A stretch of 64,000 nt of DNA. Source: Coenobita brevimanus (Eukaryota > Arthropoda > Malacostraca > Decapoda > Coenobitidae). The stretch covers positions 37,645,104 through 37,709,103 of the forward strand of contig CM064715.1 in the NCBI GenBank assembly GCA_032717465.1, read 5' to 3'. Both the position numbers and the translations under genes were made by a program. This document shows, one piece after another, positions 54,601 to 64,000 of this stretch. The number at the start of each line of letters is the position of its first letter. Position 1 is the first letter of the stretch. Below the pieces are notes generated by a model. That model searched no databases. It was not told the DNA's origin and worked only from the letters and a program-made list of their open reading frames with translations.

Positions 54601-54840
54601 AAAATGCAGTATAGTGCCCCCAAAAGCGCCCAGACACCCCCACAAGGAGCCCACAGAGGAACAACGACAGTGCGCCGGGACTCAGAGTGACAACGGCATA
54701 AGTCAGCCCGGGCCGCGGGCCCCTATGACCCGGAACTAGCCCTCTGCCACCATAGCAGGAATACTAGACTTCCTTCCAGTCGAGCCTTCCCCAGCCAGCT
54801 TCAGGCTGGAGCTGTCTATCCAGCTCCTGCCAGCACCCCT

Positions 54841-55680
54841 GAGACGGCCTGTAGCTGCTCACCCCTCGCTAAGGAGACGGCTTGTAGCTGCTCACCCCTC
54901 GCTAAGGAGACGGCCTGTAGCTGCTCTGAGGGTAATAAGGAGATGGCCTGTAGTCTCTCCCGCCTTTGTCAGAAGACAGCCTGTAGCTGCTCCGAAGGTG
55001 TCCTTCCCGAGACGGCCTGTAGCCGCTCAACCCTCCTGAAGGAGACAACCTGTAGCCGCTCAACCCTCCTGAAGGAGACAACCTGTAGCCACTCCCACCT
55101 TCATCAGGAGACGGCCTGTAGCCGCTCCGAAGGTGCTTTCCCTGAGACGGCCTGTAGCCACTCACCCCTCGCTAAGGAGACAGCCTGTAGCCGTTCAGAG
55201 GGTAATAAGGAGATGGCCTGTAGCCGTTCAGAGGGTAATAAGGAGACGGCCTGTAGCCGCTCTGAGGATAATAAAGAGACGGCCTGTAGCCACTCCGAAG
55301 ATGTCCTTCCCGAGACGGCCTGTAGCCACTCCCAAAGGTGTCCTTCCCAAGACGGCCTGTAGCCGCTCCCAAGGTGTCCTTCCCAAGATGGCCTGTAGCC
55401 ACTCAACCTGAAGGAGACTGCCTGTAGCCGCTCCGAAGGTGCTTTCCCTGAGACGGTCTGTAGCCACTCACCCCTCCTGAAGGAGACGGCTTGTAGCTGC
55501 TCTGAGGGTAAGAAGGAGACGGCCTGTAGCTGCTCCCGCCTTCGTCAGGAGACGGCCTGTAGCCGCTCTGGTGTCCTCCCTGAGACTGTCTGTAGCCGCT
55601 CAACCCTCCTGAAGGAGATGGCCTGCAGCTGCCCCCGCCTTCGTCAGGAGACGGCCTGTAGCCACTCCGAAGGTGCCTTT
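54841..55680 (+). repeat. Minisatellite of 33- and 36-bp units, E-T-A-C-S-R-S type
   Basis: The core GAGACGGCCTGTAGCCGCTC is separated by 13-16 bp spacers of a few types (CTCGCTAAG, GAGGGTAATAAG, CTTCGTCAG, GGTGTCCTTCCC). Most units are multiples of three but a few are not (for example near 55335), so the reading frame shifts. Confidence 0.95.
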
Positions 55681-56223
55681 GGGTCTGCTGGCAGCTGCTC
55701 ACTCCCCCAGGCCATGGCCAGCAGCCGGGTCTTGGCGACGGCCTGTAGCTGCGCCCCCATTGAAGCTGATGCCTGTTCCCCGACCCACGACCCAGAGGGA
55801 GTCTTGGGCCTAGTGGAGTACTGGAGAGGCCCCTTAGTCTCCCCCAGCCTCTGCTCCCTACAACCAGATCTGGAGGAGACCCACCTCACGGACCCCGACG
55901 CAGACTGGTGCCGCAGCCCCTTCCTGTCGGCACCGCCAAGACCTGGGGACTGCAGCCCTTGGGAACCCCAGACCACCCCCAGGACTCCCGGGTGGGAACT
56001 CCCCACACCTCGATGTTGGAGATCTTCATCCTCCGTCAGGAGCCTGAATGACAGATTCAGGCAGTTATTCGGCCCCAGCCAAGATGGCTGCACTCCTGTC
56101 CCCAGCCCTGAGAGCATGGGACCCTTCGCCACCCACAGCCCTGGACGAGAACGGACGCCCCTGAGCGTGATCCTGTGGCCTCTGGATATAGAGGCCCCCG
56201 GTGGTGCCCAGCCCCATCAGTAG
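55618..56223 (+). pseudogene. LTR-encoded ORF, C-terminal part
   Basis: This 201-codon frame covers the end of the repeat array and a Pro/Ser-rich tail. It contains F-R-Q-L-F-G-P-S, P-S-P-E-S and P-G-R-E-R-T-P-L, matching L-E-L-F-G-P-S, P-S-P-E and P-G-R-E-K-T-P-L in the solo-LTR ORF. The conservation spans two diverged subfamilies. Function unknown. The upstream part (54943-55362) is in another frame because of unit-length slips. Confidence 0.5.
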
Positions 56224-56968
56224 CAGAGCTGTGACACCCCACTACCCTTGCACCTGACTGCCATGACGCCCAGACCTGACAGGAGTGACAGTAATAGTAC
56301 AGTGTTTGTGACCAAGTGATATAAAGGCAGAAGAGTGAACTAACCCTCTAATGGAAGTCAGTGATAATACCCAAGTGGTGGAGCGAATAACAACTAATAT
56401 GTACAGTGTCTGTGACCAAGGGATATAAAGATGGAACAGTGAACTACCCCTTTAATAGAAGTCAGTGATAATACCAAAGTGGTGGAGTGAGTGACAGCGA
56501 CAGTGTAAACACAAATACGGCCACCCAGTGAGAGTTGAGTCTAATGGGGTAAATACGCTACCACCAGAAAATACCTCCTGATACTAAGACCATAATCAGA
56601 CCCCAGTGCCAAAGTAACACTCACCAGTAGGAAATAACATTGGTAACTCCACGAGTATAGAAAACCAGGACTTCCCATAATTAAGAATACTCTGCCTCAA
56701 GTGCTATTCACTGTGACCCGAGCAGTATCCTGCGTGATACTGATAACCATATCTAGACATAAAAGCTTGTAATTGCCCAGTGTATTTGTATCAGTGACAT
56801 CTACTCATTCCCCTCTCCAACTAAGTAATACACGTGTAAGGTTGTTGCCTGTAGTTTTTGTGTCCTACCTCTCTCGTACTTGTCTAAGGCCCAGTCTTGA
56901 AAGAGAGCCCCGCTATACACTAGGAGTTTACAGGATGGGAAGTCGAACCTGTAACACCTAGCATTACA

Positions 56969-57032
56969 CTGGTGGACAGCAGTGGTTCTTGACCCAGGCA
57001 TATGAGAGAGGTAATCAGGAAATACTGGAAAA
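56969..57032 (+). promoter_or_regulatory. Primer binding site and short leader
   Basis: CTGGTGGACAGCAGTGG directly follows the LTR end, and T-G-G is the usual start of a tRNA-complementary site. The leader to the gag ATG is only 64 bp. Confidence 0.6.
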
Positions 57033-57923
57033 ATGGCAACCAAACCACATGTGCAATTACCCAAGTTCGACCCCGAACTGTATGATGTTCACACATACCT
57101 GGCAGTTATTAAACCTTTGCTAGATATCGGTTTCGAGGATGGCAAACAGAAAATTGCAGTTACACTCCCACTGCTGGGCAAAGCGGCAGCTAATATAGCA
57201 CCCAAAATCGTTATGGGGCTCACCTGGCAGAATTTCACGAGACTCGTGATCCAAGCCATCACCCCATCACTAGGGAAAGTGGTGGCATTATCCCAACTGG
57301 TTAGTTTAACTTTTGATGGCAACTTCGACGATACTTTAATCCAGGTGAGACGCCTGGTCACTGCTGCCTACCCAGAGGTAGATGATGAAACCCGGGAGCA
57401 ACACATCTTTAATACTCTTCTGAGAGTGCTCCCCAGCATAGCCAAAGAGCACTTAACGATCCATGACCCGACTGGAGACATGGATAAGGACATCCAACTG
57501 ATACGGCGCCTCCTGACCTCCCGCCCTGCACCCCAACAAATCAACGTGGTAAGGAAGTTTCCCACCAAGATCCCAGCTCCCCCAGTCAGGCCACGTCCGC
57601 CTATGTCCCATACCAGCCCCACCCCAGCACCCAGCCTGCCTAGGGCACACCTCACCCACCGGCGCCCTGCCCACAGGGAGAACCCCAACCTCATCTTAGT
57701 AAATCCCTGGGAATTCTCTGCGTGCAGCTCCAGGTGCCCACTGCACGATATCAGATATCAATTAAAAGCTGCACGATGGAAAACTACCACCCCAGGCCAA
57801 CGCAAAGTTTCCTCTCTAGAGGATGAGGTAACAGAGGACGAACCCGTACCTGTGGAGGAGACCGACCCCAGGGAACAGAAGCCGGAGCAAGAAGAAGGAG
57901 GCCCCAGACAGTTGGATTTTTAG
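57033..57923 (+). CDS. gag: Gypsy Gag of the giant-LTR element, 296 codons
   Basis: An intact frame with ATG in context AAAAATGGC. Residues 1-170 are a helical capsid-like domain (L-P-K-F-D-P near the start, then L-P-L-L-G-K-A-A-A, Q-H-I-F-N-T-L-L). Residues 175-220 are Pro-rich. The tail is acidic (E-D-E-V-T-E-D-E-P-V-P-V-E-E). There is no zinc knuckle, which is unusual for gypsy but known in some lineages. Pol follows 20 bp downstream. Confidence 0.8.
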   Translation: MATKPHVQLPKFDPELYDVHTYLAVIKPLLDIGFEDGKQKIAVTLPLLGKAAANIAPKIVMGLTWQNFTRLVIQAITPSLGKVVALSQLVSLTFDGNFDDTLIQVRRLVTAAYPEVDDETREQHIFNTLLRVLPSIAKEHLTIHDPTGDMDKDIQLIRRLLTSRPAPQQINVVRKFPTKIPAPPVRPRPPMSHTSPTPAPSLPRAHLTHRRPAHRENPNLILVNPWEFSACSSRCPLHDIRYQLKAARWKTTTPGQRKVSSLEDEVTEDEPVPVEETDPREQKPEQEEGGPRQLDF

Positions 57924-57943
57924 GACCACCCCCGCACCTTTCC

Positions 57944-60900
57944 ATGGTGGCAGGGGCCATTTCCCCCAAATATCGCCCCTTAGTTTACCACAAGATGAAG
58001 CTGAACGGGGTGAAAGCCAGACTTCTGGTCGATACTGGAGCGGTCAGATCCTGCCTTTATAGCCACTACTTCTCCCATCACAAATTGACCTTTGGCCCGC
58101 TCTGCCCAAAGGCAATTCACCTTGTGGATGTGGGGGATGGCCCCCTGCCCATCCGTGGGGAAACACGGGCCCTGAGAGTCAACACCCATCAACTGGTGTC
58201 GACCCAACATCAGTTCATAATATTCGACTCCTCCTGCCACAGTTATGATGGATACCTTGGGTTGGTTGCAGAAGTTAGGAGCCACCATAGATTGCCGCAA
58301 CAGACAGCTCCAGTTCCATAAATTACTCGACCCCTCCCCCCGGGCCATCTGCACCTGCATGCCACGGCCCCGGCCGAAAGACTCTGCCCCCCTCTTCCTC
58401 CTCCCCCCCTCTTCCTCCTCCCCCCCACCATCCCTCCCCCCCTTCTTTTTCTGCCATCATTTCCTCTGCTGTCACCATTCCCCCCCACCATGAAGCCTGG
58501 GTGCCCCTTAATCAGCCCTCCGGCCCCTCCATCCTATTCTCCCCACTCCTGCCACCTGGAACCCTCTCGGTGTGCCTTCTGCCCCCAACTTTCCTTCCCC
58601 CGCATCACACAGCAGTCTGGATTGCCAAGCTCGCCCCCTCGCCCCTCACCCTCCCTAAAGGGCTCATAATCGGAGAGATGGAGGAAGCCGAACACTGTGC
58701 CCCTTCCCCCTCCTACTTCCCCGCCCTCCTGCCCCCTATCCCCGACCATCTCTTCGCTCACAAGTCAGACACCCTCTGCCGCCTACTCCTGGATTTCCAG
58801 GATCTGTTCGCGGCGGGACCAGCTGACATCAGACACACCAACTACCTGGCTCACAAGATTCATACAACAGGCCCACCGATTCGACAGCCATCCCGATGGA
58901 AGAACCCCAAACAGCGGGAAGAGGAAGGCCGCCAGGTACAGGAGATGATCGAAGCCGGAGTCATCTCCCCCTCCACCAGCCCCTGGTTCTCCCCCGTCGT
59001 CCTCGTGAAGAAAAAAGATGGCAAATGCGGTTCTGTATCGACTACCGCCAGCTTAATGATGTAACCACCAAAGACGCCACTCCACTCCCACTTATAGACG
59101 ATTCCCTGAATTCCCTGTATGGAGCCTCCTGGTTCTCTACCCTCGACCTCCAGTTGGGGTATTGGAAGGTCCCCGTGTGCCAGGAGGACAGAGACAAAAC
59201 CGCTTTCTCGACCAGCAACAGGAAACATGAGTTTAATGTTCTGCTGTTTGGCCTCTGTAACGTCCCCACCACCTTCTCCAGGTTAATGGAATCCGTCCTC
59301 AGCGGTCTCACGTGGGAGATCTGTCTCGCGTAATTGGACGACGTCATCGTTTTCAGCCAAACCTGGGCTGACCACCTGCAGCGCCTCTGCCGCGTTTTCA
59401 CCAGGATCCGACAGGCAGGCCTCAAACTCCGGCCCACCAAGTGTGTCCTGGCCGCCAGAACCATCTCATTCCTGGGGCACGTCATCTCCCAGGCAGGCGT
59501 ATCTCCCGACCCAGACAAACTCCACGCCATCATGGACATACTCCCACCACAAGATGTTCACGGGATTCGGGCCTTCTTCGGCTTGACGTCCTATTACCGC
59601 CACTTTGAGAAGGGGTTTGCCCACATTGCTAAACTACTCCACGACCTTACTCATAAGGGGGAACCGTTCCTCTGGATGGATGAGAGACGAGCCGCCTTCC
59701 AACAGCTTAAAGATAAGCTCGTTTCCACCCCCGTCGTGGCCTTTCCCCACTATACCCTCCCATTCTGGCTCTATACCAACATCTCCCTCATTGCCATCGG
59801 CACTGTGCTAGCGCAAGTCCAAGAGGGCCACGAGCACATCATCGCCTGTGCCAGCCATACCCTAAATTAGGCAGAGAAGAATTATGCCGCCACCAAAAGA
59901 GAGTGCTTAGGTATCATCTGGGCACTTGAGCACTTCTGGGTATACCTCTCCGGGACCCAAGTCACTATCATTACCAACCACCAGTCCCTCTAGTGGCTGC
60001 GGCAATCTGACACTCACAACACCCAGCTCATCCGATGGCGTTAAACCCTGGAGGAATTCAATTACGAAATCTCGTACCGCCCCAGCAAACTCCATACCAA
60101 CACGGACGCTCTTTCTCAGCTTCCCATCCACGCCGCCCAGCCAGAGCCAGACCTCCTCTAACAGTGGCATCACAAGGAGCGACCCCCTTGGATCCCCCAG
60201 CACCTTTTCAAGAAACTGTACTGCCAGGGCGACCACCTACTGACCCCGTCAGGCCATATCCTCCTAGCCTCTGACACCGCCCGCGATGCCCTACGACACC
60301 TGCACACCTACAACGGCACTCACCTGTGTACGAAGAAACTACTGCAGGTCTTCAATGACACCTACTGGGTGCCAAATCCTTCTGCCCTTGCCAAGGAAAT
60401 TATCCAAACCTGCCGTGCCTGTGCCCTTGGTAAAGACATCATCCGTACCGCAGGTCCGTCGGGCCATATTATCGCCCACAAACCTTGGTAGCTGTTAGCG
60501 ATTGACGTGGTGGGACCCTTACCTCCAAAATCAGGCTATAGGTACAGTCGCCAAACTTTCCACCTGGGCCACCTAGCCGCAAGAGGTGGGTAACGGGTGC
60601 TGGCAACAGTGTATCTGTTTGTTCGTGTGTACATGCTCAACGAAAGTTCGAATCATCAACTCTCTTCTGTAGTGAACCTCAGAGTTCATCCCGATATTCA
60701 GTCGGCAATTTTTAGCCGATAGAATTTCAAAGGAACTTCTTGAAAGTATTGAATAATGCGAATATTGAAAACAATAAGTAAAGTCATCTTTTAAGAAAAC
60801 TCATCTTTACATATATTACATATTTATAAACGTATTCTTTTTCATTATTACATGATAAACCCCTGGCTAAAAATTTTCTACTGAATAATGGGGGGAAGAA

Positions 60901-62030
60901 TCGTCGTGTGACCGGCCCTTACGGTAGAAAAATGGATACCAGTGTCTGGCTGCTTGTTTTGCATTTCGCCAGTCCTGGGCCGGTCTTGATTAAATCTATT
61001 GGAATACCGTTCTTGATCCGAGACATGATTAGGTAAGTTACGTCAATTATCGTTACAGGATTACTCACTGGTCTTATATTAATTTAAACTAAATAGAAGA
61101 GATGGGGACTGTAGATGTCGGAGGTTGAAACTCATTCGTTGAGGCAGAATTAATGCCTCAAGTCAGCTAGTCATGAGTCGACCGACATGATGTAGCCACC
61201 CGTGAGATTTCAGTTACCAGTAATCTTACAGTTCAAATTGAACAGGGGGTGCCGCCTTACTCCTGAGACCTTTTTCTCCCCACCCAACTCCGTACCCATC
61301 CATCTATGGGATGAACCCTGACTCTTACTGAGGATCACTACAGATGAAGACAACTGATGATCCGAACTTTCGTCAAGCATGTACACACAAACAAACAGAT
61401 ACACTGTTGCCAGCACCCGTTACCCACCTCTTGCGGCTAGGTGGCCCAGGTGCAAAGTTTGGCGACTGTATGTTATCACTTTCATCGACACGTACTCCAA
61501 GTTCGTCGTGGCCTGCCCAGCGAAGGAACACCACGCTGTTGCAGTGGCAGACACCCTCCTTCGGCACATGTTCCCCTAGTTTGGCATCCCGCAAGCAATC
61601 CACTCAGATAATGCACCAGAATTCACCAGTAAGATCTGGGAGGAGCTGGCCCATATTTTCGGGTATAACATCCCCCACTCATCCCCTTACTGGCCACAAG
61701 GAAATTCCTTAAGTGAGCGCAGCCATCACACACTAATGACCCATTACACCACCTCAAATGCTGCCTGATCCACCTCCAACACAACCTAGACCTCAGCCCC
61801 GACACTGCCTCCAACCCTATATCTCGGGTGACACAGTTATGATAGCCCAGCTCCCCACCCCTCACAAGCTTGTGCCACGCTTGGGACCCCATATCATCAC
61901 CCGTGTCCTTAGCCCCTATCAGGTCACTATCAAGTACCATGGCACTCCCCTCACCCTCCGAAACCGGCAGGTGTGCCCCTTCCACACTCCTGGTCCCACC
62001 ACCCTGGCCCCGTACCCCGTCCCACCCTCT
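57944..62030 (+). pseudogene. pol: Pol of the giant-LTR element (protease, RT, RNase H, integrase), broken
   Basis: Protease: A-R-L-L-V-D-T-G-A near 58020. A Pro/Ser-rich linker lies at 58330-58500. RT: G-V-I-S-P-S-T-S-P-W, F-C-I-D-Y-R-Q-L-N-D and T-L-D-L-Q-L-G-Y-W, with a frameshift near 59030. The Y-L-D-D box has a TAA at 59331-59333 in place of the Tyr codon. RT connection and RNase H follow, with stops at 59868 and several later. Integrase: C-R-A-C-A-L zinc-finger end and A-I-D-V-V-G-P near 60500, then the core is cut by the MITE at 60545-61468; after it come F-I-D-T-Y-S-K, S-D-N-A-P-E-F and N-S-L-S-E-R. The tail continues to about 62030. Not functional. Confidence 0.87.
60545..61468. mobile_element. 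Tc1/mariner-type MITE with about 160-bp inverted repeats, inside integrase
   Basis: Left end CAGTCGCCAAACTTTCCACC and the inverted right end CAGTCGCCAAACTTTGCACC differ at one base, and similarity continues for about 160 bp with small changes. TA dinucleotides at 60543-60544 and 61469-61470 flank it, the Tc1/mariner target. No transposase in the 924 bp. Integrase coding sequence is continuous on either side. Confidence 0.93.
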
Positions 62031-62609
62031 ACTGCCGCGCCGCCCCCTCATACTACCTATGACTGCTACATCTCCTCCTCTCCATCTACCTCTCCCTCTC
62101 CCTTCCCTGCCACTTCCACCTCGCCTTCTGTCACACCACATCACACCTCACCTGAGAACCCACCGACACCACCAACACCCCCCCGCTCCCCCACCTCTTC
62201 CCTATCCGCCAACCCTTCCCCTACGACCAGCACCACATGTCCCGCCCCCACCCCCACACCCCCGCCCCAGCTACCACCAACCGCCTCCCCTACATCTTCT
62301 AGCCCACTGCTCGCACACACCCCCACCTCCACCTGCACCACCCCCGGTCCCACGACACCACTACCCACTCACCCCACACCCCACTCCCCATGCCATGCCG
62401 CCAACACCCCTACCACCCCACGCCCGCCCTTACGTGCCCCACACACCTCACACACACATGCCAAGCCTGCACACCCACACCACCACCCACACTCACCCTC
62501 AGAACAACGATCACACGCTCCGGGCGCCTCTCCCGCCCACCCGCCCGATACACCCACTCTCCCACCCCACCTGCCTCGCCACAAAATCACACCCCTACCT
62601 CTGTCCTAA
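61758..62609 (+). pseudogene. Integrase tail and Pro/Thr/Ser/His-rich extension
   Basis: The 283-codon frame starts with the end of the integrase C-terminal domain (G-D-T-V-M-I-A-Q-L, then L-G-P-H-I-I-T-R-V-L). It passes into about 200 codons of Pro/Thr/Ser/His-rich low-complexity sequence. The DNA there is almost pure C/A/T, so several frames are open and the extension need not be translated. Confidence 0.5.
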
Positions 62610-63760
62610 ATCATTTCACACTCATGATACACCAAGCACAAATCCCAGCCACCTACACTCCCCAGAGACGCTACACCTCATTACCCCAGCATAAAACCCC
62701 ACACTCACTGTCCATCTCCAGCATTCAACACTTCCCCACACCACGGACAACAACTAACACCATGAAGATACGGCGAGCGGTATGGGCACCGTCCCTTGGA
62801 CGTAACCAGCGAGTCCGAGGACCACACCACCTCCTGCAACTCCTTTGCTCCTCCACCACCTCATCCACCCTCTTCCTCACCTGTGATGAGGAACAAGATG
62901 AAAACTCCGCCACCACAGCCAGGCACGCCCTCCTCCAACACCTACAGCCAGTCTACACCACCTATGACACCAAAGTTCACCACCTCCAGTCACAGGGACA
63001 TGACTTTTTCCCAGCAGATGGTGGTAAAATGCAGTATAGTGCCCCCAAAAGCGCCCAGACATCCCCACAAGGAGCCCACAGAGGAGCAATGACAGCGCAC
63101 TGGGACTCGGAGCGACAATGGCATAAGTCAGCCTGGGCCGCGTGCCCCTATGATCCGGAACTCGCCCACCGCCACAATAGCAGGAATACTAGACTACCTT
63201 CCGGGCAAGCCTTCCCCAACCAGCTTTGGGGTGGGGCTGTCTATCCAGCTCCTGCCAGCACCCCTGAGACGGCCTGTAGCCACTCTGAGGGTAATAAGGA
63301 GATGGCCTGTAGCAGCTCCCACCTTCATCAGGAGACGGCCTGTAGCCACTCTGAAGGTGTCTGCCTTGAGACGGCCTGTAGCCACTCTGAAGGTGTCTGC
63401 CTTGAGACGGCCTGTAGCCACTCTGAAGGTGTCTGCCTTGAGACGGCCTGTAGCCACTCTGAAGGTGTCTGCCTTGAGACGGCCTGTAGCCACTCTGAAG
63501 GTGTCTGCCTTGAGATGGCCTGTAGCTGCTTGCCCCTTGCTAAGGAGACAGCCTGTAGCCACTCTGAAGGTGTCTTCCTTGAGATGGCCTGTAGCCTCTT
63601 GCCCCTCGCTAAGGAGACAGCCTGCAGCCACTCTGAGGGTAATAAGGAGACGGGCTGTAGCCGCTCCCGCCTTCGTCAGGAGATGGCCTGTAGCCGCTCC
63701 GAAGGTGTCCTTCCCGAGACGGCCTGTAGCCGCTCAATCCTCCTGAAGGAGAAGACCTGA
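62390..63760 (+). CDS. 456-codon frame across interior-LTR junction, including E-T-A-C-S-H-S repeats
   Basis: Unknown protein. Residues 1-120 read the Pro/Thr/His-rich pol tail region in another frame. Residues about 125-215 are less biased (K-I-R-R-A-V-W-A-P, L-T-C-D-E-E-Q). From M-Q-Y-S-A-P-K-S (63029) it lies in the LTR and runs through about 15 E-T-A-C-S-H-S-E-G repeats. The LTR part resembles the solo-LTR ORF in layout. The upstream portion could be chance openness in GC/C-rich DNA; the M at 63029 is the more likely start for an LTR-encoded product. Confidence 0.3.
   Translation: MPCRQHPYHPTPALTCPTHLTHTCQACTPTPPPTLTLRTTITRSGRLSRPPARYTHSPTPPASPQNHTPTSVLNHFTLMIHQAQIPATYTPQRRYTSLPQHKTPHSLSISSIQHFPTPRTTTNTMKIRRAVWAPSLGRNQRVRGPHHLLQLLCSSTTSSTLFLTCDEEQDENSATTARHALLQHLQPVYTTYDTKVHHLQSQGHDFFPADGGKMQYSAPKSAQTSPQGAHRGAMTAHWDSERQWHKSAWAACPYDPELAHRHNSRNTRLPSGQAFPNQLWGGAVYPAPASTPETACSHSEGNKEMACSSSHLHQETACSHSEGVCLETACSHSEGVCLETACSHSEGVCLETACSHSEGVCLETACSHSEGVCLEMACSCLPLAKETACSHSEGVFLEMACSLLPLAKETACSHSEGNKETGCSRSRLRQEMACSRSEGVLPETACSRSILLKEKT
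62610..63029 (+). other. 3' interior of the giant-LTR element
   Basis: Open in the frame 62390-63760, which continues into the 3' LTR. AGATGGTGGTAAAA directly before the LTR may be a weak polypurine tract. Confidence 0.45.
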
Positions 63761-64000
63761 AGCCGCTCCCACCTTCATCAGGAGACAGCCTGTAGCCGTT
63801 CTGAAGGTGCTTTCCCTGAGATGGCCTGCGGCCGCTCACCCCTCCTGAAGGAGACGGCCTGTAGCCGCTAGGAGGGTAAGAAGGAGACGACCTGTAGCTG
63901 CTCCCGCCTTCGTCAGCAGATGGCCTGAAGCTGCTCCGAAGGTGTCCTTCCCGAGACGGCCTGTAGCCGCTCAACCCTCCTGAAGGAGACAGCATGTAGC
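63030..64000 (+). repeat. 3' LTR (first 971 bp; cut by the window end)
   Basis: Aligns with the 5' LTR from TGCAGTATAGTG. Unlike the 5' copy, the early frame reads through into the repeat array. Confidence 0.88.
63265..64000 (+). repeat. Minisatellite in the 3' LTR, with a 36-bp homogenised block
   Basis: Same GAGACGGCCTGTAGCC core as in the 5' LTR. At about 63334-63513 five nearly exact copies of a 36 bp unit (spacer CTCTGAAGGTGTCTGCCTT) stand in a row, a local expansion absent from the 5' LTR. The array continues beyond the window. Confidence 0.95.

Larger units (their letters stand above)
54605..56968 (+). repeat. 5' LTR, 2,364 bp, containing a repeat array
   Basis: Begins TG, ends CA. 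The layout is a short 5' part with M-Q-Y-S-A-P-K-S-A-Q coding potential, the E-T-A-C-S-R-S array, a GC-rich coding-like part and an AT-richer end with ATACACGTGTAAGG and TTTTTGTGTCCT. The early frame stops at about 54688 where the 3' LTR copy reads on; the difference is a TGA against a CGA. Confidence 0.85.
54605..64000 (+). mobile_element. Ty3/gypsy element with giant LTRs (continues past the window)
   Basis: Both LTRs begin TGCAGTATAGTGCCCCCAAA (54605 and 63030). The 5' LTR ends ACACCTAGCATTACA at 56968. The interior is 56969-63029: primer site, gag, pol and a Pro/Thr-rich tail. Pol has many stops and a Tc1-like MITE. The LTRs have many differences by eye, so the insertion is old. The right flank and target duplication are outside the window. 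Confidence 0.88.

Noticed and set aside
61870..62694. 274-codon Pro/His-rich plus-strand ORF as a separate gene
   Set aside because: C-rich DNA almost without stops in several frames; overlaps the pol tail in another frame and has no motif.

Overview
The window is eukaryotic DNA made almost entirely of transposable elements, simple repeats and their wreckage. I find no convincing single-copy host gene, tRNA, rRNA or CRISPR array. Long (AC)n, (AT)n and (CT)n tracts, several decayed APE-type LINE families, Ty3/gypsy elements (one with an envelope gene), and hAT, piggyBac, Tc1 and pogo/Tigger relics point to an arthropod. My best guess is a decapod crustacean; this is inference from element style and cannot be proved here.

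Layout. 1-6.6 kb: a LINE 3' end, microsatellites, a dead Tc1 transposase (2.7-3.7 kb), a MITE with long inverted repeats (4.3-5.0 kb). 6.6-10.1 kb: a minus-strand Jockey-like LINE ('family A'). 10.95-20.9 kb: a small hAT-type element split by a 9.4 kb minus-strand env-bearing gypsy element with AGTA target duplications; its 3' LTR is 611 bp but its 5' LTR is only 54 bp. 21.8-24.3 kb: an RTE-like LINE fragment and two TTAA-flanked piggyBac-like MITEs. 24.3-32.1 kb: a decayed gypsy element with a tandemly repeated primer-site-like leader, into which a 6 kb LTR element inserted (5-bp ATGCT target duplication, near-identical 1.14 kb LTRs). That element keeps gag but has lost reverse transcriptase and the integrase core.

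32.4-34.8 kb: an apparently solo 2.4 kb LTR carrying a long ORF with 25 copies of an E-T-A-Y-C-R-S repeat. 35.2-52.9 kb: a minus-strand family-A LINE broken by successive insertions: a hAT MITE, a plus-strand family-A LINE that itself contains an almost intact RTE-like LINE, and a complete but dead plus-strand LINE ('family B') that carries a further insert with a piggyBac-like MITE. 53.1-53.9 kb: a pogo/Tigger fragment partly duplicated in inverted orientation around a (GT)n tract. 54.6-64.0 kb: a gypsy element with giant LTRs (5' LTR 2,364 bp; 3' LTR runs off the window) that contain a related E-T-A-C-S-R-S repeat array; its pol is broken by stops and by a Tc1-like MITE.

The most unusual items are the giant LTRs with coding-phase repeat arrays (two subfamilies, three copies here), the RT-less but apparently young LTR element, the unequal LTRs of the env-bearing element, and the depth of nesting at 35-53 kb. 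All coordinates and identities are by eye; ends of degenerate elements are approximate.
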